This document shows, one piece after another, positions 15,318-21,485 of a stretch of 21,485 bases of DNA. A program made the position numbers and the translations under genes. Within the stretch, counting starts at the first letter, position 1. Every line of letters begins with the position of its first letter. The notes below the pieces were generated by a model, which was given only the letters and a program-made list of their open reading frames with translations, made no database searches and had not been told where the DNA came from. Source of the stretch: BB31 sp964582525 (GTDB lineage: Bacteria; Pseudomonadota; Gammaproteobacteria; Beggiatoales; Beggiatoaceae); assembly GCA_964582525.1 (NCBI GenBank), contig CAZOSP010000069.1, positions 1 through 21,485 on the forward strand. Reading direction: 5' to 3'.

Positions 15318-15330
15318 GATGTTCTCCAAT

Positions 15331-15894
15331 TTAGTTAAAGTGGTTTTCAGGAAATTTTTCAGTAATCATCATCACCGGTAGGCGATGCGTGATCACTAAA
15401 TAGGTACGACAAAGCAAAAAATCGCTGCTGTGAATATGGAAATAATTGGCTAACGCGCCTGCTGGTTGACGAGCGGTATTAATGATTTCCTTAAAGGTTT
15501 CAACTTTGTATTTTAACCAGAGTTTACCAATGGGCGTTTTTGATGTTAATAAACCATCTCGAAATGCAGGTTCTAAACGTAATGGAATAATGATTGATTC
15601 AGCATATAACCAATTACGATCAGTCTGTTCTCCATGTAATAAAATTTTGCGTTGAATGCTTTCAGTACCCGCCGGAGCTTGCATGGCAGGCAAGTCTTCC
15701 GGCAGGGCAATGATTTGTTCTGCTAATTTTCTAACTTGTATTTTTTCAAAGACATAGGCTTCTAAAATTTCGGTTAAAGTACCGTCTGTGGTTAATAAAA
15801 TACGCTGAAAAGCACTAAGCTTGCTTAAATCAATTTGGCTTTTTTCTAGCGAAGCATGAAGATCGGGGCGTAATTCAACATCATATAAGCTCAT
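15331..15894 (-). CDS. Chorismate pyruvate-lyase family protein (UbiC/DUF98-like)
   Basis: Members of this family split chorismate into 4-hydroxybenzoate and pyruvate. The 187-residue protein has the DUF98-type opening LSAFQRILLTTDGTLTEILE (26–45), then QRKILLHG (81–88), SKTPIGKLW (118–126), LCRTYLVI (161–168) and MMITEKFPE (175–183). Compared with E. coli UbiC, Arg82 matches the substrate-binding Arg in LREILL, TPIGKL matches TPLGRY, and Glu179 matches the catalytic Glu near the C-terminus, so it should be active. Its ATG overlaps the stop of the sulfotransferase gene by 4 nt (ATGA), and the TolC gene follows after 13 bp. It could be the source of 4-hydroxybenzoate for ubiquinone, but the neighbouring ligase and carrier protein point to a special product (inference). 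Confidence 0.82.
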   Translation of the reverse strand: MSLYDVELRPDLHASLEKSQIDLSKLSAFQRILLTTDGTLTEILEAYVFEKIQVRKLAEQIIALPEDLPAMQAPAGTESIQRKILLHGEQTDRNWLYAESIIIPLRLEPAFRDGLLTSKTPIGKLWLKYKVETFKEIINTARQPAGALANYFHIHSSDFLLCRTYLVITHRLPVMMITEKFPENHFN

Positions 15895-16586
15895 GTGCTG
15901 TGTCCTGGTAAAGGAAAGTTTGCCACAAAACCGTCAAATTGATAACCAAATAATTCAATATCGTCTTTATAATAATCAGCGACCAATTGGCGCGTGTGTT
16001 GATTGTAATATTCAGTATAATGCCGATGCTTGGACTGATTTAATGCGGGCAAACGCGCTTCTAAATGCAACTGCTGGCATATTTGATGAAAATCATCACT
16101 TAATGTTTCAAAGCGTCCAATATAATCGACTAATAAATCTCCGTCTGCATCGACTAGCATGTCTTTTTGTAATTTGGTGGCGCGTTTGGGATAAGGATAA
16201 GGGGTTTTGATCACCCATTCTAAATAGTCATCAAAACCCGATAAGGCTTTAATGGTTTGATATTTTGGGTTAGTGGTTTCTTTCAATAAAAAATGATACA
16301 TGGAGACTTGCCAATCCCAAGGGTTTCTGACAAAAGCAAATTTATAAAAATGATTAAAAATATCTGGCTCTAATTCTTGTTGCGTATCTTTGGCTGTGGC
16401 ATGAGTGAGCATTGCATCCCACATGGTGTAAAGTGGATTGACTTGACCATTGATGATTTTAGGCGGACGTTTGGTTTTGAAGTGCTGGGGTTCTTCGACA
16501 TAGGCTTGCAGTGCATCGCGGATGCTTAAACCTGCCACTTTAGCTACATGAAAAAAAATAAATTGGTGCGAGTAAGAAATGAGCAT
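15891..16586 (-). CDS. Sulfotransferase family protein
   Basis: Sulfotransferases move sulfate from PAPS to a hydroxyl or amine. The 231-residue protein has a 5'-phosphosulfate-binding loop FFHVAKVAGLSI (11–22, usual form F-H-PKTAGTS-), with Lys16 kept, and the 3'-phosphate-binding segment KFAFVRNPWDWQVSMY (82–97) with Arg87 and Ser95. The end (ADYYKDDIELFGYQF) is typical of the Sulfotransfer_2/carbohydrate sulfotransferase group. It has no signal peptide, so it should act in the cytoplasm. The acceptor is unknown; a phenol or sugar made by the neighbouring genes is possible. It is translationally coupled to the chorismate-lyase gene through an ATGA overlap. Its DNA is AT-rich (the 60 bases from 16321 have 16 G/C). 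Confidence 0.8.
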   Translation of the reverse strand: MLISYSHQFIFFHVAKVAGLSIRDALQAYVEEPQHFKTKRPPKIINGQVNPLYTMWDAMLTHATAKDTQQELEPDIFNHFYKFAFVRNPWDWQVSMYHFLLKETTNPKYQTIKALSGFDDYLEWVIKTPYPYPKRATKLQKDMLVDADGDLLVDYIGRFETLSDDFHQICQQLHLEARLPALNQSKHRHYTEYYNQHTRQLVADYYKDDIELFGYQFDGFVANFPLPGHST

Positions 16587-16604
16587 TAAAGAGACCTGTG
16601 ATGC

Positions 16605-16640
16605 AAAAACCTGACAGGTTTTAACAATCTGTCAGGTTTT
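16605..16640. repeat. CCTGACAGG-family compound hairpin
   Basis: AAAACCTGACAG (16606–16617) and CTGTCAGGTTTT (16629–16640) pair perfectly over 12 bp with an 11-base loop. The left half itself contains the palindrome seen at 13601–13617. It lies between the carrier-protein gene and the sulfotransferase gene and could reduce read-through on the minus strand. Confidence 0.8.
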
Positions 16641-16655
16641 ACTGTAGATGAAAAC

Positions 16656-16910
16656 TCAATTAATTTTTGTCGATACTAATTCAGTCACTGTTTGTAAATC
16701 TCGGAAACCATCCATGTTTAACTCGTCTTCATCAAACTTAAAGTTAAACTGTGCTTCCACTAAACTAATAAATTCCATGATTGCTACAGAATCTAAGCCT
16801 AACCCATCTTCCATTAAAGACATATCGGATTCAATATCCGCTTTTTGGATATGAATATCCATTTGTTCGGCGATAATGTCTTTTAACTGCTCGGTAATAG
16901 CTTCACTCAT
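16656..16910 (-). CDS. Acyl carrier protein
   Basis: This is a free-standing carrier protein of 84 residues, acidic and helical. The phosphopantetheine site is the Ser in GLGLDSVAIMEF (Ser41), which must be modified by a phosphopantetheinyl transferase not seen here. It differs from housekeeping AcpP, which has GADSLDTVE, and is more like carrier proteins of secondary metabolism or D-alanine/aryl systems. ATG at 16910 has AAGGAA 7 nt upstream. Its upstream neighbour is an AMP-forming ligase in the same direction, 103 bp away, so the ligase probably loads this protein with an acid. This pair recalls the XanA2–XanC (hydroxybenzoate:ACP ligase and ACP) logic known from xanthomonadin synthesis. 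Confidence 0.88.
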   Translation of the reverse strand: MSEAITEQLKDIIAEQMDIHIQKADIESDMSLMEDGLGLDSVAIMEFISLVEAQFNFKFDEDELNMDGFRDLQTVTELVSTKIN

Positions 16911-16979
16911 GTGTAAGTTCCTTAAATCGAAGTCTCTAACTGATAAGAATTCAGATCATACCCTTAAACTTGATAGCGG

Positions 16980-17000
16980 GTCAGGTTTTTACTGGGATGA
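16980..17000. repeat. Partial copy of the CCTGACAGG-family repeat flank
   Basis: The segment from GTCAGG to GGATGA repeats 16631–16651 with one inserted T and two substitutions. It lies between the ligase and carrier-protein genes, so the carrier gene is bracketed by related repeats. Confidence 0.55.
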
Positions 17001-17013
17001 TTGAATGCTTATG

Positions 17014-18462
17014 CTAATTGATGTTTGTCGTTAAGCGTAATAATGCTTGCCGATCAATTTTACCACTGGGTAATACGGGTAATTCATTGACAACGCGAAT
17101 TTCTTCGGGAATGGCGTAATTGGGCAGCTTGTTAAAACAGGCTTGGCGCAGCGTTTCTGCCTGCACATTATTTGCTGTTGTCAGACAAAAAGCGACTAAA
17201 CGCTTGCCATTATCGGTGTCTTCATCAGTCGCCAGCAAAACGGCTTTTTCTACACCGTCTAGGCTTTCTAAGCGTTGTTCCACGTCGCTAAACATCAGCA
17301 AATAGCCGCGCCGATTAACGCTTAAGCCTGCTCGCCCTAGTAATTCCACATAGCCGTCGTGCTGTTGACGTGCCAGATCGCCAGTGGCAAACCAATCAGA
17401 CACCTGGCGTTGTAAGCGCGTTTTGCCATTAGTATCCAGATAGTGACTAAAACTATGGACGTAGCTCAATTCTAATTCGCCCACATCCTCAGCATTATCT
17501 AAAGCATTTTGCAAAGGTGCAAGTCTAACTTGCACGCCGGGCATGGGTTTGCCGGCATACGCGGCGCGTATGTCTGCCGAGTCATCTAAATCAGAAGTGA
17601 TTAAAGCCCCTAATTCGCTGCTGCCGTATAAATTGACTAAGCCGCCAAAACGCGCTGCAAAGGCGTTGAAGCGTTCGGGGGGCATTTTGTCGCCGGCACT
17701 GACCACCAGGCGATAAGCCCGATCTGAGCGTTTGCCTTGTAACAACATGTTACACAAGGTTGGGGTCAAAAAAGCGGCTGTTGGATCAAAGCGTTTTTCT
17801 GCCTGTATATATTTTAAAATGTTGGCTTTGTCTAATAATTCGATAGTTGCGCCGGCAAGCAATGCGGGCAACAAACCCGCACCTAAGCCATACATGTGAA
17901 ACACTGGCACGGGAATCAGGACGCGGTCTTGCGCAGTTAAACGAAAGCGCGTTACGCAATTTTGCGCATTACCGAGTAGGGCGGCAAAATCGTGTACGAC
18001 AATTTTTGATGCGCCCATGCTGCCGGAGGTTTTGAGATACAAGCGACCGCCAGCAGGCGGTAAATCGCGCTGGTCGGCATAGTCGGGGTGTTGCTCAAAC
18101 TGCAAAGCAGTCGGCAGTTGCGCCAGATCAGAAATGGCGGTGTCGGGCTTAAGGCTGATGATATAACGGCAGAATTGAGGTATCAGGCTGAGAGCATCCT
18201 GCTTTTGTGGTTTTGGTGCGAGAAATAAGTGTCGCTCCCGCGCCAGCAGATACAGCAAGACCAATGCGCCGGCTAAGTTATTATCAAATTGCAAGGCAAA
18301 ACAGTGATTGTCTGAAAAATTGTGCGCCGCAAAAAGCGCATCTAATTGCGCAAAGCGTTCAGGAAGCAAGCGGTAAGGGCAGCTTAAGTAGCCATCACCT
18401 ATGGTCTGGTTTTGTTGGATCGGGTGCGCGCTGAGTTGTGCAAAAATAGTTGCAAATTGCAT
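17014..18462 (-). CDS. AMP-forming acyl/aryl-acid ligase
   Basis: The 482-residue protein belongs to the acyl-adenylate-forming family: it activates a carboxylic acid with ATP and passes it to a thiol (CoA or carrier protein). Visible core motifs are TSGSMGASK (145–153, A3), FHMYGLG (188–194, A4), NLYGSSELG (277–285, A5), FATGDLA (358–364, A7), LLGRAGLSVNRRG (374–386, A8) and LPSGKIDR (464–471, A10) with catalytic Lys468. The acid it uses cannot be told from sequence; 4-hydroxybenzoate is suggested by the chorismate-lyase gene in the same row, and the downstream carrier protein is the likely thiol partner. ATG at 18462 has TAGG about 7 nt upstream. The permease gene ends 37 bp before it. Its base composition is richer in G+C than the next four genes. 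Confidence 0.88.
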   Translation of the reverse strand: MQFATIFAQLSAHPIQQNQTIGDGYLSCPYRLLPERFAQLDALFAAHNFSDNHCFALQFDNNLAGALVLLYLLARERHLFLAPKPQKQDALSLIPQFCRYIISLKPDTAISDLAQLPTALQFEQHPDYADQRDLPPAGGRLYLKTSGSMGASKIVVHDFAALLGNAQNCVTRFRLTAQDRVLIPVPVFHMYGLGAGLLPALLAGATIELLDKANILKYIQAEKRFDPTAAFLTPTLCNMLLQGKRSDRAYRLVVSAGDKMPPERFNAFAARFGGLVNLYGSSELGALITSDLDDSADIRAAYAGKPMPGVQVRLAPLQNALDNAEDVGELELSYVHSFSHYLDTNGKTRLQRQVSDWFATGDLARQQHDGYVELLGRAGLSVNRRGYLLMFSDVEQRLESLDGVEKAVLLATDEDTDNGKRLVAFCLTTANNVQAETLRQACFNKLPNYAIPEEIRVVNELPVLPSGKIDRQALLRLTTNIN

Positions 18463-18499
18463 ATAAGTACCTAGAGATAATAGAGCGGGTATTGCAAAA

Positions 18500-20992
18500 C
18501 TACCCAGTCAATCGCCGTAGCACCTCGGCGGGGGCTTGTTTTAACACATGCTGCGTGCCGAGCAGCCCAGCAATACCAATGCCAACAGCACCGCCTAAAA
18601 CGCCGATGAGCCATAAACCGCCATTGAATTGATAGGGCAGTTCAAATACCCAAATCGAGAGGGCAAACCCCAAAAAGCTCGCCATGCTTGCAGCCAGCAA
18701 GCCGGCTAATAGCCCCAAAGTGACAAATTCACTCAGCAAGCCGCCAAGAATTTGTCTGCGCCCTGCGCCTAGGGTGCGCAAAATCGCAGCTTCTTGCAGA
18801 CGCTCTTCTTGGCTGGCTTGAATGGCGGCATATAACACCAATAAACCTGCCAGCAGAGTCAAGACAAACACGTATTCAATAGCGAGGCTGGCGCGTTCCA
18901 TGATACTTTTTACTTGTTTTAGCACGGTATCGACATTGATCACCGTGATAGCGGGAAAATCACGCACTAACTCTAGCAGCCAAGGCGCTTGCTCATCCGG
19001 CAGATGGACGCTACAAATTAAGGTGGTAGGCACTTCTGCCAAGACATCGGGCGAAGTGACCAGGAAAAAATTAACTTGAAAAGAATCCCAATGAAGATCA
19101 CGCAAACTGGTCACGCGCATGGAAATTTCTTGTGTGCCGATGCGATATTCCAATGGGTCGCCAACCCGGATGCCCAATGTTTCAGCGATGTCGCGTTCCA
19201 TTGAAGCCTCGCCGCGACTCTCCGCCGTCCACCAAGTGCCGCTGGCGAGCCTGTTACCGCTCGGTATCGCCGCGCTCCAAGACAAATTAAAGGCGCGAGT
19301 CGCCAGCCGTTTAGCCCGTGGCGAAGTGTAATCATCGGCTGACACAGCGCGTCCATTAATGCGCAACAACTGTCCCGGAATCATCGGGTACAGGTCTGTT
19401 TGAATGCCGATGTCAGCAAAGCGTTGTTGCAGCGCTTCAGCTTCATGTTCCTGAATATTCAGCAAAAAATGATTAGGTCTATGCTCATCCAAAGTCGCCT
19501 GCCAAGTGCCGAGCAAATCTACGCGCACAATCGCCAATAATAGCAATGCCATAATGCCCAGTCCAAAACCGGCTAACTGAATGCTGCTCGATTGTGCGCG
19601 GCGCGCCAAATTCGCCAAGCCAAAACGCCAAGCAGCTTGACTGTGGTAACGAAAAACGCTCAAGGCTTTGACCAAGCCATAAGCCGCCGCCAGCAGCAAC
19701 AGCAACAGCGCAACGACACCGCCAAACATGAAAGCCGCCAGTGTTGCCTCGCCCGCCAACCACCACAACAGCCCGCCCATGCCCAGCGTTGCCAACAAAG
19801 ACATCTGCCACACAGACGGCGGCGGCAAGCCCAAATCGCGGCGCAACACGCGCAGCGGCGGAATGTCGCGTAAGCGCAACACGGCGGGCAAGGCAAAGCT
19901 AAACAAAGTCAGCAAGCCAGTCACCAAGCCCAGCGCGATGGGTGAAGCATCGGGCGGCGGCAAGGCGATAATAAAAAAGCGGCTGAGTAATTGCGCCAGC
20001 CCCAAATGCAGCACATAGCCGACCGCGCAGCCGATGCTACTGGCAACCCAACCCAACGCCAATAATCTAAATAAATACAATCGGTTAATAAAATTTTGTG
20101 AACATCCCAAACAGCGCATGATGGCGGCTGCGTCAGCTTGACGCAAAGCAAATTGTCGCGCTGCAATGGCTATCGCCGCGCCGGCTAAAATCACTGTCAC
20201 CAGCGCGGCGAGGCTTAAAAAACGCTCGGCTTGCGAAAGCGTTGAACGCAGAGCCGGACGCGCATCTTGCACCCCCTCAATTTCCCACTGATTGGCTGCG
20301 CCCGCTTGCTCGGCTTGTTGTTCTAACTGTTCGCGCAAGGTTTTTATAGCGTCTATTTCGCCCGCCAACAGCAAGCGATGCTGCACCCGACTACCGGGCG
20401 CGATTAAACCAGTTGCCGCGATGTCCTCTAAGTTCATCATCACCCGCGGCGCCAGTTGGATTAAATTTCCGCCACGATCCGGCTCGTGGCGTAATATTTT
20501 TTTAATGACAAACTGCTGTGAACCCAATTGGAGACTGTCGCCAACCTGTATATGAAGCTGGTAAAGCAAGCGATCTTCAACCCAGATGGTGCCGCGATCC
20601 GGAATTTGCGCAGTAACCTGCTCATCGCCCAAAGGCGTTTGGCTGATACGCAACGCGCCACGCAAAGGATAAGCAGGGCTAACGGCTTTTAATTGCACCA
20701 GCGCAAAATCCTCTTCAACCACTGCCATGCTGCGAAAACTCAGGGTTTTCGCCTGTTGCAAGCCCGACTGTTGTAGTTCTGCCAGCAATGTGGGAGGAAA
20801 CTCGTAGCGCGAGGATATGACTAAATCGGCTGCCAGCAATTCGCTGGCTTGAAAAGTGACTGCCTGCTGAATACGGTTGGTGAAAAAACTCACTGCGGTC
20901 AGCGCGGCGACTGCCACGACTAAGGCGAGGAATAACAGGCGTACTTCAGCGTTGCGCCAGTCACGGCGCAGGGTGCGTAAGATGAAATTCAT
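18500..20992 (-). CDS. FtsX-like ABC transporter permease (YbbP type)
   Basis: The 830-residue inner-membrane protein has the YbbP layout. It has an N-terminal membrane segment (~18–37), a large periplasmic domain (~38–255), a block of membrane segments (~258–280, 308–340, 352–372, 397–440, 470–492), a second periplasmic domain (~495–695) and a C-terminal FtsX-type set (~704–724, 751–778, 790–812). The IxRxLG-type coupling helices are visible at AAIMRCLGCSQ (289–299) and AAILRTLGAGR (735–745). YbbP proteins normally work with the ATPase YbbA, which is not in the window. The function of the group is poorly known; mechanical or lipid-linked export is proposed for FtsX-like permeases. It heads the six-gene row and ends 37 bp before the ligase gene, so it may belong with it or only be adjacent. 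The ribosome binding site is weak. Confidence 0.87.
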   Translation of the reverse strand: MNFILRTLRRDWRNAEVRLLFLALVVAVAALTAVSFFTNRIQQAVTFQASELLAADLVISSRYEFPPTLLAELQQSGLQQAKTLSFRSMAVVEEDFALVQLKAVSPAYPLRGALRISQTPLGDEQVTAQIPDRGTIWVEDRLLYQLHIQVGDSLQLGSQQFVIKKILRHEPDRGGNLIQLAPRVMMNLEDIAATGLIAPGSRVQHRLLLAGEIDAIKTLREQLEQQAEQAGAANQWEIEGVQDARPALRSTLSQAERFLSLAALVTVILAGAAIAIAARQFALRQADAAAIMRCLGCSQNFINRLYLFRLLALGWVASSIGCAVGYVLHLGLAQLLSRFFIIALPPPDASPIALGLVTGLLTLFSFALPAVLRLRDIPPLRVLRRDLGLPPPSVWQMSLLATLGMGGLLWWLAGEATLAAFMFGGVVALLLLLLAAAYGLVKALSVFRYHSQAAWRFGLANLARRAQSSSIQLAGFGLGIMALLLLAIVRVDLLGTWQATLDEHRPNHFLLNIQEHEAEALQQRFADIGIQTDLYPMIPGQLLRINGRAVSADDYTSPRAKRLATRAFNLSWSAAIPSGNRLASGTWWTAESRGEASMERDIAETLGIRVGDPLEYRIGTQEISMRVTSLRDLHWDSFQVNFFLVTSPDVLAEVPTTLICSVHLPDEQAPWLLELVRDFPAITVINVDTVLKQVKSIMERASLAIEYVFVLTLLAGLLVLYAAIQASQEERLQEAAILRTLGAGRRQILGGLLSEFVTLGLLAGLLAASMASFLGFALSIWVFELPYQFNGGLWLIGVLGGAVGIGIAGLLGTQHVLKQAPAEVLRRLTG

Positions 20993-21270
20993 AGGCTCTC
21001 TGGTTAAAGTGCTGCGTTAATGTTTTAACTCACGGGTACAGACTTGGAGATGCGTGTTGATACTGCTGGCAGCGAACTTTTTGGATTTTGGAGATTGAGG
21101 GGTGAAAAGTCTTGCTGCCAAGTCCGTAGCTTGGCAGGTCAAGTATCCTGTATCGACAATCCGAAAATGTCACCGCGCAAAGTATAATACTCATACCCGT
21201 TTTTTTGCGCAAAAATATAGATTGCATTGGCTATAATGACCATCAATCATTTTGCTGAGGATAAAAAACC
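20993..21270. promoter_or_regulatory. Divergent intergenic region with hairpin and −10-like boxes
   Basis: No gene is seen in these 278 bp. CTGCCAAG (21115–21122) and CTTGGCAG (21130–21137) form a perfect 8-bp stem, extended by CTTG/CAAG outside a 2-base bulge (21111–21143). TTTTTGCGCAAAAA (21202–21215) is a 14-bp palindrome. Perfect TATAAT hexamers occur at 21183–21188 and 21232–21237, but neither has a good −35 box at 16–18 bp. The second could serve the gene at 21271. Confidence 0.4.
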
Positions 21271-21453
21271 ATGAAATTTCCCTATGGATTAGCGGATTTT
21301 GCAGCGGTCATTAGCGAAGGCTATTACTACGCCGACCGCACCCAGTATCTAACGCAACTGGAAGAAGCCGCCAAGCATTTGCTATTTTTGCGCCCGCGCC
21401 GTTTTGGTAAAAGTTTGCTGTTGGGCATGTTACCGACATTCCGCACACCCTAG
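21271..21453 (+). pseudogene. AAA-ATPase-like/DUF1703 family gene, N-terminal fragment with early stop
   Basis: The first ~55 codons read like the start of AAA-ATPase-like (PF09820)/DUF1703 proteins: KFPYGLADFAAVI (2–14), GYYYADRTQYL (17–27) and the P-loop-type LRPRRFGKSLLLGML (40–54). Full proteins are about 500 residues or more and continue with a segment such as ENYYD. Here the frame goes to LPTFRTP and stops at 21453. The following bases read IPHTLDNKKYFP in another frame, which resembles a later part of these proteins, so a deletion with frameshift is likely (inference). The window ends 32 bp later, so the rest cannot be checked. GAGG lies 10 nt before the ATG. Confidence 0.6.
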
Positions 21454-21485
21454 ACAACAAAAAATATTTCCCTATATCAGAGTCT

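Noticed and set aside
15318..15329. TTG start four codons upstream for the TolC-family protein
   Set aside because: The TTG overlaps the Shine-Dalgarno sequence itself; the ATG at 15317 is correctly spaced and gives a cleaner signal peptide.
19485..20018. Several overlapping open frames on both strands inside the permease gene
   Set aside because: They are Arg/Cys/Gln-rich shadows of a GC-rich gene whose own frame matches YbbP along its length.

Overview
The window looks like chromosomal DNA of a gammaproteobacterium, most likely a filamentous or sulfur-oxidising Thiotrichales-type organism. This is inferred from three things: the rsmB–DUF4390–ntrY–ntrX gene order; DusA, RppH and GshB proteins close to the E. 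coli type; and many short palindromes, arrays of 7-bp repeats, a DUF3782-like protein and a DUF1703-type AAA fragment. No rRNA, tRNA or CRISPR array was seen.

Left part (1–6375, + strand): a folded repeat-like element at the edge, then rsmB (16S rRNA m5C967 methyltransferase), a secreted DUF4390 protein and the NtrY/NtrX two-component pair. These start codons overlap or sit close together and suggest one transcription unit. A coiled-coil protein with a worn-down PD-(D/E)XK-like domain follows ntrX directly.

Middle part (6376–13619): a class II glutamine amidotransferase (+) faces manC/algA and gshB (−), which are 17 bp apart. A small acidic protein, a remnant of a group II intron (domain V visible, no reverse transcriptase), an iron-type alcohol dehydrogenase, rppH (−) and dusA (+) follow. 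The gaps between converging genes are packed with palindromes, a REP-like stem-loop repeat and arrays of the heptamer ACTAATC.

Right part (13713–20992, − strand): six genes read in one direction, in the order FtsX/YbbP-type ABC permease, AMP-forming acyl/aryl ligase, acyl carrier protein, sulfotransferase, chorismate pyruvate-lyase (UbiC/DUF98) and TolC-family outer-membrane protein. The last three are tightly coupled (a 4-nt ATGA overlap, then a 13-nt gap). Read together they suggest a small pathway: chorismate to 4-hydroxybenzoate, activation by the ligase, loading on the carrier protein, sulfation of some product, and export. No ketosynthase or other chain-building enzyme is in the window, so the product is unknown. 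This is the best candidate for an undescribed system here. Base composition changes sharply inside the cluster, near 16.9–17.0 kb.

Right edge: a divergent intergenic region with hairpins, then the start of a DUF1703/AAA-ATPase-like gene that stops after 60 codons and looks broken.
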